A stretch of DNA of 64,000 bases, taken from contig NZ_FUZT01000008.1 of the NCBI RefSeq assembly GCF_900167445.1, positions 62,001 to 126,000 on the forward strand. The letters run 5' to 3'. How positions within the stretch are numbered: the first letter of the stretch is position 1; each line of letters starts with the position of its first letter. Of the stretch, positions 43,723 through 53,140 are shown piece after piece. The stretch comes from Maledivibacter halophilus (GTDB lineage: Bacteria; Bacillota; Clostridia; Peptostreptococcales; Caminicellaceae). Below the pieces are notes generated by a model. The model saw nothing but the letters and a program-made list of their open reading frames with translations. It ran no database searches and had not been told where the DNA came from. Both the position numbers and the translations under genes were made by a program.

Positions 43723-44326
43723 AAGCCTTAAAAAAGCTTTCTAAATACTTAGGAACCATATCTTTTGCATTTTCATTGATTAGATCGACTTTTACGCCAC
43801 TATTTCTAGCCTTTTCAACCATAAACCCTGCTGTAGATGTATAAAAGGATGTGCCTACAACCAATAATACATCGGCCGAATCAATTATATCCATAGCTTC
43901 CATATATCCCGGAATCATATCTCCATATAAAACTACATTGGGCTGTAATATTTCATTGCAGTTTGGGCAGTATATTGAATCATACACTTGTTTAAAATCA
44001 TATTCCTTATTGCATTTGTGACAACTTACATATGTCAAGTTTCCATGAATTTCAAGAACTTTCTTGCTTCCAGCTTTCTTATGTAGTGAATCAATATTCA
44101 TAGTTATGACTGGCACATCATATTTAGCTATGGCATTATGGGCTTCATTGGGGTGTGCTGCATTAATTCTATCACTAAACTCTTTTAATATATTATAAAA
44201 TTTCTTCGGATGATTGTTAAAATAACTTCTACTTAATTTTTCACGTAAATCACCAAGCTCAACAAAAGTTGGAATTCCACTATCTTTAGAAATTCCTGCT
44301 CCTGTAAATACAACTATTTTTTTCAT
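43721..44326 (-). CDS. Sir2-family NAD-dependent protein deacylase
   Basis: A 201-residue sirtuin, rather short for the family. The NAD-binding segment is FTGAGISKDSGIPTF, the catalytic region reads ITMNIDSLHKKAGSKKVLEI with the active His in LEIHGNL, and two zinc knuckles are CHKC and CPNC. The usual TQNID is TMNID here. The C-terminal Rossmann part is present (LLVVGTSFYTSTAGFMVEKA). It would remove acyl groups from lysines in the cytoplasm, using NAD+. GAGGTGC precedes the ATG. It converges on the peroxiredoxin gene at a shared terminator. Confidence 0.93.
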   Translation of the reverse strand: MKKIVVFTGAGISKDSGIPTFVELGDLREKLSRSYFNNHPKKFYNILKEFSDRINAAHPNEAHNAIAKYDVPVITMNIDSLHKKAGSKKVLEIHGNLTYVSCHKCNKEYDFKQVYDSIYCPNCNEILQPNVVLYGDMIPGYMEAMDIIDSADVLLVVGTSFYTSTAGFMVEKARNSGVKVDLINENAKDMVPKYLESFFKA

Positions 44327-44744
44327 TTTTGCACCTCTTTTTTAAAATTATATTTTTTTCTTTTTTTCACCACAGCTTATTAGTATTTTATATAAATAAA
44401 ATTAATTTTGTTGTAAATTGTAATAAAAATACTATTTCCACGGAAATGATATTTGGAAATTTATAATATTTTTGAGTTTACTATCTCTATATTGTAATTA
44501 TAACATATAATCATAATTAATTTATTATTTTCCAATTATGTATATCATAACTAAATTTCATTCTATTTTTTAATCAATTAGATCATAATTTCAATCTTTT
44601 TAAATGGATATTCTAAACATTAAATTACACTATAAAAAGCAAGTATGGCTTTATTTAACCTTACTCACTTTTGTTATAATTCTCAACTTATCTAAATTCT
44701 CCTGTTATTGTAAAATCAGAATATAGTAATTTAATAGTTTCTTT
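44327..44744. other. AT-rich intergenic region without a gene
   Basis: These 418 bases carry no supported open frame. They hold the promoter region of the sirtuin gene and the 3' flank of the AraC-type regulator. A small perfect inverted repeat, ATTTCCacGGAAAT at 44434-44447, is the only local structure I noticed; it could be an operator for the sirtuin gene, but nothing supports that beyond symmetry. No T-run hairpin for the regulator gene was recognised. Confidence 0.6.
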
Positions 44745-46454
44745 TTATCTCCCATTCTTATGTCTATACTGCTTAGGTGTGCATTTTTCTATCTTTTTAA
44801 AAATATAACTGAAATAGCTTAAATTATTATATCCTACTTTCTTTCCAATGGCAGAAATTTTTATATTGCTTCCTGCTAAATATTTTTTAGCATTTTCAAT
44901 ACGAATCTTATTTATATAATCAGTTAAAGAATTTTTATTTTTTTCATTAAATACACTGCTTAAATAATTAGGACTAATATAAAATATATTGGCAATTGAT
45001 TGCAAAGTAAGTTCCTTAGTATAATTCTTTTTTATATATCTATTCACTTTATTTATTAGGTCTCCTTCATCTTGGAAGAAATGTTTCCTTAAAAGATTTA
45101 TAGAATTCTCTATAAATGAAATAGAATGTTTTGATAAATCATTATAATTGATACAACTGTATATAATATTTTTATATTCATTTCTTAATGAATATAAAAT
45201 CTCAATATCTTTAATTTCATTATGAATTACTCTAGAAATTATTGTAAAAAGTTCGTCAACAATATTTTTTGCTTTATTAATAGAAATATTATTTGACTCA
45301 TAATTTTTTAATAAATCTTTAATTATATCAGTGGCAATACCTTCATTTAACTCTTCAACAGCTTTTTCAAGCTCTATTTCTTTTTCAATTGGATATTCTA
45401 TATTATCAAGATTAATAAAACTGCTTTTATTAAAATTTAGATTTTTCAAATTGGATGATACCTTTAATTTTAAAAGCTTAACATTAGCTTCTTTTAATGC
45501 GTTTTCCAGGTTTAAGGTTTCTTTAGTTTTTTCAATTATTTTATTATTTTTTTCTATCATTTCTCTTTCAGTTATATTATTAACTATAATTCTCGAAATA
45601 CATTTTGCAATAATTGTAAGACATTCTCCTAATGCATATAGTCTACTTCTAAGAACTAGTGGTAGATTATAATAATACTTAATAACTTTTTCATAATCCA
45701 AACTATGTTCTTTTGATATTTCTCTTAATTTTTTTTCGATATTATTTAATCTTTTGATAAGTAAATGCCCACAATTTATATACCCAACTGTGGTGCCATT
45801 GATGTAAATAGGCACAGAAATTGTAAGTATATTAAAATCACAGGTGTGTATTCTGTGCATATGTTTTAGAGGACTGCTTAAAGCTTTGTCATCATTTATC
45901 TTACAATCCCCTTTGTAAATACAAAGCCTGCAAAATTGATTTAGATTAGAAGGCTCTGTAATTCTTCTATTTTCATTATCTAAAAATGTTATTGATAATT
46001 TTAAGAGCTTTGATACTTCCAATTGTATTTTTTCTAGAATATCCTTATCAATATTTTCAAGAATGTTTACTTTATCTGTTGTCAACATAGTTTGGTCAAT
46101 TTCTCCAAACTGTGCAGGTGTATATATTATTAATAATTCAAGATTTTTATCGTCTTTATTTATTACCTCATGCTCTGAATAAGGTGGACAATGCATTATC
46201 ATTTGAGATTCCATTTCGCTTTCTTTTCCATCAATAACTTGAATACCTTTGCCTTCAAGTACATACAGTATTTGCTCTTCTCCAAAATGAAAATGTCTTT
46301 CATGCTTTGAGTTAGGAAAAATAGTAACTAAACCTACACTCATTCTTTGACTTTTAATATCACGTGGGTGATGAATCCATGCAACTTCTCCCCATTTAAA
46401 TCTTTGTATATCTTTATATTTCATATCCTTCATTTGCAATAGCATCTTATCCAT
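44745..46454 (-). CDS. Cupin-PocR-AraC family transcriptional regulator
   Basis: A three-domain regulator of 569 residues. Residues about 15-125 form a cupin (HERHFHFGEEQILYVLEGKG, with candidate metal histidines). Residues about 140-290 resemble the PocR sensory domain, seen by its cysteine segment FCRLCIYKGDCKINDD and VPIYINGTTVGYINCGHLL. The C-terminal 100 residues are an AraC helix-turn-helix pair (TLQSIANIFYISPNYLSSVF; ISAIGKKVGYNNLSYFSYIF). The ATG at 46454 follows AAGGGATGA; a TTG at 46460 opens the frame. It lies directly after the ilvD-dctPQM operon on the same strand and is its likely ligand-responsive regulator. Confidence 0.87.
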   Translation of the reverse strand: MDKMLLQMKDMKYKDIQRFKWGEVAWIHHPRDIKSQRMSVGLVTIFPNSKHERHFHFGEEQILYVLEGKGIQVIDGKESEMESQMIMHCPPYSEHEVINKDDKNLELLIIYTPAQFGEIDQTMLTTDKVNILENIDKDILEKIQLEVSKLLKLSITFLDNENRRITEPSNLNQFCRLCIYKGDCKINDDKALSSPLKHMHRIHTCDFNILTISVPIYINGTTVGYINCGHLLIKRLNNIEKKLREISKEHSLDYEKVIKYYYNLPLVLRSRLYALGECLTIIAKCISRIIVNNITEREMIEKNNKIIEKTKETLNLENALKEANVKLLKLKVSSNLKNLNFNKSSFINLDNIEYPIEKEIELEKAVEELNEGIATDIIKDLLKNYESNNISINKAKNIVDELFTIISRVIHNEIKDIEILYSLRNEYKNIIYSCINYNDLSKHSISFIENSINLLRKHFFQDEGDLINKVNRYIKKNYTKELTLQSIANIFYISPNYLSSVFNEKNKNSLTDYINKIRIENAKKYLAGSNIKISAIGKKVGYNNLSYFSYIFKKIEKCTPKQYRHKNGR

Positions 46455-46649
46455 ATACAATCATCCCTTAAAAATAATGGATTAATTTTAATAAAAATAT
46501 TATATCATAATTTTAGAAATTTAAATTTAAATATGGATAAACAAGACTGTCATTTAAAATAAATTTCAAATGAAATAATAAACCCGCCTACATTTTCTAT
46601 TTGAAATTTATTAAACCTTAAAGTTGTTTATCTTTAGCTTTATAAAATA

Positions 46650-46684
46650 TAAAAACTCTGCGCTCAAAATGAGGGCAGAGTCTT
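46650..46684 (-). terminator. Terminator after dctM
   Basis: On the minus strand ACTCTGCCCTCA pairs with the half ending GCAGAGT, with one mismatch, and TTTTTATATTTT follows. It ends the ilvD-dctPQM transcript before the regulator gene. Confidence 0.75.
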
Positions 46685-46700
46685 CGTCAAAAGTAAAGCT

Positions 46701-47960
46701 CTATAAAATTATTGGAATTATTAGGGGCAAGTATAGTATTAATAATAGTATAATAATCAAACCAAATAAATAGGGCAATATAGCCTTTGTTATTTTCTCA
46801 ATAGATAATCCTGTAATTGTAGAAGCTACATAAAGATTAATTGCCACTGGCGGAGTAACCATACCAATTGCAAGACCCATGACCATAACAATACCAAAGT
46901 GAATTAGATTAATGCCTAATTGGTTAATTAAAGGTAAAAATACAGGAGTTAAAATTATTAAAGCAGAAGCAGTTTCCATGAATACACCAGTAATCAATAT
47001 TATACCTGTTATAAGAAACATAATTATATATTTATTAGATGAAAGCATTAATACTCCATTTGCTATGGCAGTAGGAATATTCCAATTTGCAAGTATCCAA
47101 CTTAAAATAGAAGATGTTGCTATTATAAACATTACAACAGACATTGTCATAGCTGATTTACAAATAATATTAAATACATCCTTTAGTTTCATATCTCTAT
47201 ACACAAATAGTGATACAATAAGGGCATAATTCACAGCTATAACTGCTGCTTCCGATGGTGTAAAATACCCAGAAAAAATCCCTCCAAGTATAATTATTGG
47301 TGTTAAAAGTCCCCAAATAGCACTTTTAAATGTAATCAGAATATTCTTTAATGAAAATTTTGCGCCTGTAGGATAATTTCTGTCATAGGCCTGCTTTATG
47401 GCAATACCTATCAGCATAACCCCCATCATTGTCCCAGGTATAAATCCGTTTAAGAAAAGTCTGGATACCGATTGATCGGATATTACTGAATAAAGAATCA
47501 TTGGTACTGACGGAGGAATAACAACGCCTATTGTTCCACTTGCTGCTATTAGAGCTGCAGAAGATGCTTCATCATAACCCTTTTTCTTAAGTTCAGGTAC
47601 TAAAGTTGTTCCAACTGCTGCAGTCGTTGCCGCTCCTGAACCTGATATTGCAGCAAAGAACATTCCCGCTAAAACAGATACTATAGAAAGTCCACCCTTG
47701 AAAAATCCAAATAAAGAATCTGCAAAATCTACCAGCTTTTCTGATACCTTTCCTTTGGCAAGTAAATCTCCAGATAAGATAAAAAAGGGAACTGCTACTA
47801 ATGGAAAAGAATCTGTTCCCGCAAACATTCTTTGTGCAATTATCACAAGGGGCATGTCTTGAGTTATAAGTGCTACCATAGAAGATATCCCTAAGGCTAT
47901 AGCAACTGGAACTCCAATGAGCAACAATATAAAAAATGATATAAATAACAAGGCTGCCAT
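46701..47960 (-). CDS. TRAP transporter large permease (DctM family)
   Basis: Membrane subunit of 419 residues with about twelve hydrophobic segments. DctM hallmarks are LLIGVPVAIALGISSMVALI at the start, FFILSGDLLAKGKVSEKLVD, IPPSVPMILYSVISDQSVSR and VTPPVAINLYVAS near the end. It drives sodium-coupled uptake of a carboxylate delivered by the DctP receptor. Its ATG overlaps the dctQ stop by one base (TAATG), with GAGGAGGGGATG upstream, so the two permease subunits are translated in a coupled way. Confidence 0.95.
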   Translation of the reverse strand: MAALLFISFFILLLIGVPVAIALGISSMVALITQDMPLVIIAQRMFAGTDSFPLVAVPFFILSGDLLAKGKVSEKLVDFADSLFGFFKGGLSIVSVLAGMFFAAISGSGAATTAAVGTTLVPELKKKGYDEASSAALIAASGTIGVVIPPSVPMILYSVISDQSVSRLFLNGFIPGTMMGVMLIGIAIKQAYDRNYPTGAKFSLKNILITFKSAIWGLLTPIIILGGIFSGYFTPSEAAVIAVNYALIVSLFVYRDMKLKDVFNIICKSAMTMSVVMFIIATSSILSWILANWNIPTAIANGVLMLSSNKYIIMFLITGIILITGVFMETASALIILTPVFLPLINQLGINLIHFGIVMVMGLAIGMVTPPVAINLYVASTITGLSIEKITKAILPYLFGLIIILLLILYLPLIIPIIL

Positions 47961-48448
47961 TACATCCCCTCCTCACTATAAATTTCTTCAAACATCAATG
48001 TTATTCCATGAATCACCATAACTATAGCGCTTACAGGAATAACACAATATGCCCATTTCATAGGCATACGTAAAGCAGCAGAAACCTGGGTTGATTGCAT
48101 AGCCATATACTTAAATCCAAATATAACTACAACAATAAAAAATATAAGACATACAAATATATTAATAATTATAATAGCTTTTCTAAACTTATTTTTCAAA
48201 AAATCTACTCCAAATGTAACCGATATATGCATGCTTCTTTTATAAGCAAGTGTTGCTCCTAAAAATGTAGACCATACAAGCAGATACCTTGATACCTCTT
48301 CAGACCAAGTTAAAGCATCAAAGAATACTCTGAAAAATATTTGTAAAGATATGGATATAATCATTCCAACAATTGATACAAAAACTAATTTCATTATTAT
48401 CTTATCTACAAAATTACTAATCGCTTTTAGTGTTGACAGTATTTTCAT
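47960..48448 (-). CDS. TRAP transporter small permease (DctQ family)
   Basis: Small membrane subunit of 162 residues with four hydrophobic segments. Family features are SLQIFFRVFFDALTWSEEVS, RYLLVWSTFLGATLAYKR and the end region AYCVIPVSAIVMVIHGITLM. It links the DctP receptor to the DctM channel. The first ATG at 48454 abuts the AAGGAAG site, so the ATG at 48448 is chosen. A perfect 22-base palindrome lies just upstream, between dctP and dctQ. Confidence 0.92.
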   Translation of the reverse strand: MKILSTLKAISNFVDKIIMKLVFVSIVGMIISISLQIFFRVFFDALTWSEEVSRYLLVWSTFLGATLAYKRSMHISVTFGVDFLKNKFRKAIIIINIFVCLIFFIVVVIFGFKYMAMQSTQVSAALRMPMKWAYCVIPVSAIVMVIHGITLMFEEIYSEEGM

Positions 48449-48472
48449 TGCCATCTTCCTTTTTTATTTATT

Positions 48473-48494
48473 AGCCCTAGTTTAAACTAGGGCT
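48473..48494. repeat. Intercistronic perfect palindrome between dctP and dctQ
   Basis: AGCCCTAGTTT and AAACTAGGGCT form an 11-base-pair hairpin 24 bases before the dctQ start. There is no T-run, so it is more likely an RNA stabiliser or partial terminator letting the receptor be made in excess of the permease than a full terminator. Confidence 0.65.
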
Positions 48495-48624
48495 ATTCAT
48501 ATATATGTGATTAAGAAATTTAACTTACTCCAATACCACTAAGAATTCTTTTTATTTCTGTCTATAAACCTCAGAGTCTACTTCCATTTCTTTAGTTTCT
48601 CAGTCACATATCTCTATAAAAATT

Positions 48625-49644
48625 TTATTTTAAATCTTCATTAATTTTTTCTATATACTCGCCATATTTATCTTTATATTTCTCATAGACTGGCTCAACG
48701 GCTTTTTTAAATGATTCTAAATCAGGTTCTACTATTTCCATTCCACTGGCTTTAAGCTCTTCTAATTGCTTTGCTTCATTTTCTGCATTTATTTTACGTT
48801 CATATTCAGCAGCTCTCTGAGCTGATTCTTCAAATATACCTTGAACATCAGTTGGCAGTTCTTCGAATTTTTTCTTGCTCATAACCAATATAGCAGGTGC
48901 ATATGTATGTCTAGTCATTGATAAATATTTTTGAGTTTCATGGAGCTTAAATGAATGTATAACATTAACTGGGTTTTCTTGTCCATCTATTGTGCCTTGC
49001 TGAAGTGCCGTTAAGGCTTCTGTCCATGCCATTGGAACTGCATTGGCCTCTAAGGATTTAAAAGTATCGATATATACAGGATTTTCCATAACTCTTATTT
49101 TAAGACCCTCCACATCAGCTGCTGAATTAACAGGCTTTTTGGAGTTGGTCAGGTTTCTAAATCCCCTTTCGGCATATGCTAAACCCTTTAAATTTACATT
49201 CTCAAGTTTTCCTAAAAGCTCCTTACCAACAGAACCATCTAAAACTTTATATGCTTCTTCTGGACTACTAAATAGAAATGGAAGCTCAAATACTGCAATT
49301 TCCTCAACAAAGTTTGCCACTGGGCCGTTTGTAATAATTCCCATATCGACTGTTCCCATTTGCATTCCTTTAAGAAGTGTTCTTTCATCTCCTAAAGTTG
49401 CATTGGGATAAAGCTCTATCTTAACTTTTCCTTCTGTTTTTTCTTCAACTAATTCCTTAAACTTCATAGCTGCAATATGAAAACCATCCTTTTCGTTAAC
49501 AACATGTGCCAGTTTAATTGTCATAGGCTCCTTCTCTGAATCGCTTGTATTTGCACCAGTATTTTTTCCCTCAGACTTTGTACATCCTGAAAGAACAGTT
49601 GTAAACATTAAAACACAAATAATTATTGATATTATTTTTTTCAT
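48625..49644 (-). CDS. TRAP transporter solute receptor (DctP family)
   Basis: Extracytoplasmic receptor of 339 residues. A lipoprotein signal ends VLSGCTKSEG, so it is anchored to the membrane surface. DctP features are IKLAHVVNEKDGFHIAAMKF, ELYPNATLGDERTLLKGMQM, GLKIRVMENPVYIDTFKSLE (with the substrate carboxylate-binding Arg) and TALQQGTIDGQENPV. The ligand is an organic acid; the neighbouring IlvD-type dehydratase suggests a sugar acid or dihydroxy acid. GAGGAGG precedes the ATG, 20 bases after ilvD. Confidence 0.93.
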   Translation of the reverse strand: MKKIISIIICVLMFTTVLSGCTKSEGKNTGANTSDSEKEPMTIKLAHVVNEKDGFHIAAMKFKELVEEKTEGKVKIELYPNATLGDERTLLKGMQMGTVDMGIITNGPVANFVEEIAVFELPFLFSSPEEAYKVLDGSVGKELLGKLENVNLKGLAYAERGFRNLTNSKKPVNSAADVEGLKIRVMENPVYIDTFKSLEANAVPMAWTEALTALQQGTIDGQENPVNVIHSFKLHETQKYLSMTRHTYAPAILVMSKKKFEELPTDVQGIFEESAQRAAEYERKINAENEAKQLEELKASGMEIVEPDLESFKKAVEPVYEKYKDKYGEYIEKINEDLK

Positions 49645-49664
49645 TATATAAATTCCTCCTCTTG

Positions 49665-51323
49665 TTATTTTAAAACAGCTCCCGTGTTTGCAGAAGTAAC
49701 AAGTTTAGTATATCTAGCAAGATAACCAGTATTAACCTTAGGCTCCGGTTTTTCAAATGTTCTTCTTCTCATATCCAATTCATTTTCATCTAGCATAACA
49801 TTGAGCTTTCTATTCGGTATATCTATTTCAATAATATCTCCATTTTTAATAAGTCCTATAGTCCCACCTTCCATAGCCTCAGGAGATATATGTCCTATTG
49901 CTGCTCCACGAGTAGCCCCTGAAAATCTACCATCTGTTAAAAGCGCAACATCCTTATCAAGACCTATCCCTACTATTGCAGATGTTGGAGACAACATTTC
50001 CCTCATTCCAGGACCACCCTTAGGACCTTCATATCTTATTACTACAACATCTCCCTTTATAATTTCCCCTTCAAATATAGCATTAACAGCTTCTTCCTCT
50101 GAATTAAATATTTTTGCAGGACCCTTATGAGTAAGCATTTCTTTAGCAACTGCTGATTCTTTCACTACTGCTCCATCTAAAGCCAAATTACCTCTTAATA
50201 TAGCAAGCCCACCTCTATTTCTGTAGGGATTATTTATGGACCTTATAATATTATTATCTGTAACATAAGCATCTTTCGTATTCTCAGCAACTGTTTCTCC
50301 TGTAACTGTAATTTCTTCTTTGTTAATTAAGCTTTTTTTAGATAATTCATTCATAAGGGCTGGTATACCCCCTGCTATATGAAGATCTTCCATATGATGT
50401 TTTCCACTTGGACTTAATTTAGTCAGATAAGGAGTTTTTTCGCTTATTTTATCAAACAAATCAAGATCAAGCTCTATTCCTGCTTCATGGGCAATTGCAG
50501 GTAAATGAAGTACAGTATTTGTAGATCCAGCCATTGCCATATCTACTGTAATTGCATTTTCAAATGCTTTAAGTGTTAAAATATCCCTAGGTTTAATATC
50601 CTTTTCTAAACATTCCATAACCTTAATACCTGCTTCTTTGGCAAGTCTTATCCTTTCTCCTGAATGAACCATGGCAGTTCCATTAAAGGGAAGGCCCATT
50701 CCTAAGACTTCGGTTAGACAATTCATGCTATTTGCAGTAAATAATCCTGAACATGAACCACATCCTGGACAAGCTTGTCTAGCTACTTCTTCCAGCTCTT
50801 CTTCATCTATTATTCCTTTTTGAAAGGCTGCTACTTGTTCAATGCATGTACTAAAATCGATTTCTTCACCCTTATACTTACCTGCTTTCATTGGCCCTCC
50901 ACTTACTACAACAGATGGAATATTGAGCCTAGCTGCAGCCATTAACATTCCTGGTACAATTTTATCGCAGTTTGGAATCAATACTAATCCATCAAAACCA
51001 TGGGCCCTTGCCATAGCTTCAATAGAATCTGCTATTAACTCTCTACTAGCAAGTGGATATCTCATTCCATCATGGCCCATTGCTATACCATCACAAATAC
51101 CTATGGATGGAAATTCTATAGGTGTTCCACCGGACATGGCTACACCCATTTTTGCTGCTTGTGCTATTCTATCTAAATGCATATGACCTGGTATAATTTC
51201 ATTTTGAGCATTTACTATACCAATAAGAGGCTTATCGATCTCTTTTCTAGTGTAGCCCATACCATATAATAATGACCTGGCTGGAGCTCCCTTTGCACCA
51301 CCTTTTATAATATTACTTTTCAT
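49665..51323 (-). CDS. ilvD: IlvD/Edd-family dehydratase (dihydroxy-acid dehydratase type)
   Basis: Iron-sulfur dehydratase of 552 residues. The sequence reads as a classical dihydroxy-acid dehydratase ([79 protein letters not shown]). IlvD makes 2-oxo acids from 2,3-dihydroxy acids in valine and isoleucine synthesis, but the same family contains sugar-acid dehydratases. Here it is the first gene of an operon with a TRAP transporter and no ilvB, ilvC or leu genes, which favours a catabolic role or double use. The residue in IIPGHMHL is Gly rather than the Cys of PCN-type [2Fe-2S] enzymes. AAGGGGGAA precedes the ATG. Confidence 0.88.
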   Translation of the reverse strand: MKSNIIKGGAKGAPARSLLYGMGYTRKEIDKPLIGIVNAQNEIIPGHMHLDRIAQAAKMGVAMSGGTPIEFPSIGICDGIAMGHDGMRYPLASRELIADSIEAMARAHGFDGLVLIPNCDKIVPGMLMAAARLNIPSVVVSGGPMKAGKYKGEEIDFSTCIEQVAAFQKGIIDEEELEEVARQACPGCGSCSGLFTANSMNCLTEVLGMGLPFNGTAMVHSGERIRLAKEAGIKVMECLEKDIKPRDILTLKAFENAITVDMAMAGSTNTVLHLPAIAHEAGIELDLDLFDKISEKTPYLTKLSPSGKHHMEDLHIAGGIPALMNELSKKSLINKEEITVTGETVAENTKDAYVTDNNIIRSINNPYRNRGGLAILRGNLALDGAVVKESAVAKEMLTHKGPAKIFNSEEEAVNAIFEGEIIKGDVVVIRYEGPKGGPGMREMLSPTSAIVGIGLDKDVALLTDGRFSGATRGAAIGHISPEAMEGGTIGLIKNGDIIEIDIPNRKLNVMLDENELDMRRRTFEKPEPKVNTGYLARYTKLVTSANTGAVLK

Positions 51324-51427
51324 TAAAATTCCCCCTTACTCTTTACTAATATTATTATAGATTATCATTATATAAGAAATTTACTTAATTTTATGTAAAT
51401 TATTCAGCACTCATAATTATCAATATA

Positions 51428-51454
51428 TTAATATTTTTCATCAAAATATTAATC
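51428..51454. promoter_or_regulatory. Inverted repeat upstream of the ilvD-dctPQM operon
   Basis: ATTAATATTTT and AAAATATTAAT are perfect 11-base inverted copies with a five-base spacer, about 105 bases before the ilvD start. It may be an operator for the regulator encoded after the operon. The arms contain only A and T, so chance is a real alternative. Confidence 0.4.
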
Positions 51455-51560
51455 AAGAAATTTAATTTCTATTTTTATTATTTTTTAGTTAGACAATCTA
51501 AAAATTTAATTTGTATATCTTAAAAACATTAATTTTGCTAAATTTTTTGACTTACACATA

Positions 51561-51593
51561 AAAAAAACACAGCAATTACTGTGTTTTTTACAA
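51561..51593 (-). terminator. Terminator of rnpB
   Basis: AAAACACAG and CTGTGTTTT form a short stem with a CAATTA-type loop, followed on the minus strand by TTTTTTT. It lies 13 bases after the RNase P RNA 3' end. Confidence 0.8.
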
Positions 51594-51605
51594 ATTATAT
51601 TATAC

Positions 51606-51948
51606 GAGCAAATCTATAAGCCGAGTTCTGTGTTAGACAGCCATCTATCTAGGCCTACTGTTGCCAGTAGGCTCATGCGACCTACCAACGGGACGGCAGC
51701 GGGCTACCACCTTTTTATGTCCCTACTTGGTCTTGCTCCAGATGGGGTTTACAGAGCAGACTAGTCGCCTAGTCTCTGGTGAGCTCTTACCTCACCTTTC
51801 CACCCTTACCAGCTTACACTGGCGGTATATTTCTGTTGCACTTTCCTTGGAGTCACCTCCACTGGGTATTACCCAGCACCCTGCCCTATGGAGCTCGGAC
51901 TTTCCTCATCACAAAATATGTGACGCGACCATCTGACTTACTCGTAAT
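51606..51948 (-). ncRNA. rnpB: RNase P RNA (rnpB), bacterial type A
   Basis: Catalytic RNA that processes tRNA 5' ends. On the minus strand it contains the conserved 5' core GAGGAAAGTCCGAGCTCC, then CAGGGTGCTGGGTAATACCC, GAGGTGACTCCAAGGAAAGT, AGGGTGGAAAGGTGAGGTAA, GTAGGGACATAAAAAGG, and the 3' block ACAGAACTCGGCTTATAGA that closes helix P4/P1. The overall order of universally conserved segments and length of about 340 bases fit an ancestral type A RNA. The termini are approximate: the 5' end follows the promoter at 51974-52002 and the 3' end precedes the T-run hairpin at 51561-51593. Confidence 0.95.
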
Positions 51949-51973
51949 ATTCTTTTTTTTGAAGACAAAATAT

Positions 51974-52002
51974 ATCTTAACATATAAATTGTATTATGTC
52001 AA
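51974..52002 (-). promoter_or_regulatory. Promoter of rnpB
   Basis: On the minus strand a perfect TTGACA (51997-52002) and TAAGAT (51974-51979) are 17 bases apart, placing transcription start about 20 bases before the conserved RNase P RNA core. Confidence 0.7.
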
Positions 52003-52021
52003 AATGTAAATTTTACCACTG

Positions 52022-53140
52022 TTATATGATCTTAAAGGGATTAATATCGATCTCTGAAGTAATAACCTTTAAATTATAATTGTTTTCGTCAATTTCCTTT
52101 ACTAATCTATCTTTAAGGGGGGTACAGATTATATTCTCAGTTTCATAGTGGCCAGCATCAATTACATTTAGTCCCAACTCTTTGGCTAGCTGAGCATCAT
52201 GATATTTTATATCTCCTGTAATATAACAGTCGCATTTGTTTAAATAGGCATCCTTAATAAATTCACTTCCACTCCCGGTACAAATTGCAATTTTGCTAAC
52301 AGCCTCGGACTCATTACCTATTAGTCTTACATTTTCTGCCTTCAGTTTATTTTTTATTTCCACTGCCAGTTCCATTAATTTCTTAGGCTCTTCAAGACAG
52401 CCAATTCTACCAAAACCCATGGCTTCTATCATGTTTTCCAATGGTATTATATCGTAGGCAACTTCTTCATAGGGATGGGAATTTTTCATAGCTCTTATTA
52501 CATTATCTAATTTATCAGCAGCAACTATAGCTTCCAGTCTAAATTCATTTACCCTTTCCAGTTCATTAATACTTCCTATATAGGGTTTAGCTCCCGGTAA
52601 AGGTTTAAATGTGCCTGTACCTTTAGCTTGGTATGTACAATGGCTGTAATTGCCTATATAGCCTGCTCCTGCCGCGCTAATGGCATTTCTTAGATCATCG
52701 GTATCCTCTTCAGGTACAAAAACAACAAGCTTATAGTATTTTCTATTGTGGGTTATGCTCAGGGGCGTTATGTTATTCAAATTCAGCAGCTTTGCCAGAT
52801 AGTCACTCGTCCCTCCATTAGAAATGTCAAAGTTTGTATGGGCACAATATAAATTGATATCATTTTTTATTAATTTATTTATTATTCCAACTATGGGATC
52901 CGATGTCACCAATCTTTTAAGAGGTTTAAATATTAAAGGATGATGGGTAATTATCATATCGATATCTTTTTTTATAGCCTCATCAATAATGCTGCTATTT
53001 AATTCAAGACATACCATTATCTTTTCTATTTCCCTATCTTTATTTCCGACCTGTAGTCCAACATTATCCCATTCCTCCGCCAGATATGTAGGGGCTATCC
53101 TCTCCATTATATTTATAATATCAATACATCTTACAGACAT
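52022..53140 (-). CDS. Nif3-like dinuclear metal centre protein (YqfO family)
   Basis: A 372-residue conserved cytoplasmic protein (NIF3/DUF34). Metal ligands are visible in IDMIITHHPLIFKPLKRLVT and LYCAHTNFDISNGGTSDYLA at the N-terminal half and in VIDAGHYETENIICTPL at the C-terminal half. Between them sits the extra PII-like domain typical of YqfO (YKLVVFVPEEDTDDLRNAIS). The family may act on folate or nucleotide cofactors, but its reaction is not firmly known. It overlaps trmK by ten bases, the same yqfN-yqfO order as in Bacillus. AAGGAAGTG precedes the ATG. Confidence 0.93.
   Translation of the reverse strand: MSVRCIDIINIMERIAPTYLAEEWDNVGLQVGNKDREIEKIMVCLELNSSIIDEAIKKDIDMIITHHPLIFKPLKRLVTSDPIVGIINKLIKNDINLYCAHTNFDISNGGTSDYLAKLLNLNNITPLSITHNRKYYKLVVFVPEEDTDDLRNAISAAGAGYIGNYSHCTYQAKGTGTFKPLPGAKPYIGSINELERVNEFRLEAIVAADKLDNVIRAMKNSHPYEEVAYDIIPLENMIEAMGFGRIGCLEEPKKLMELAVEIKNKLKAENVRLIGNESEAVSKIAICTGSGSEFIKDAYLNKCDCYITGDIKYHDAQLAKELGLNVIDAGHYETENIICTPLKDRLVKEIDENNYNLKVITSEIDINPFKII

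Noticed and set aside
51324-51560. A T-box or branched-chain amino-acid leader in front of ilvD
   Set aside because: No T-box core, leader peptide with Leu/Ile/Val codons or attenuator was found; only an AT-only inverted repeat is present.
51661-52009. Plus-strand open frames across 51661-52009
   Set aside because: They lie opposite the RNase P RNA, whose conserved segments explain the sequence.
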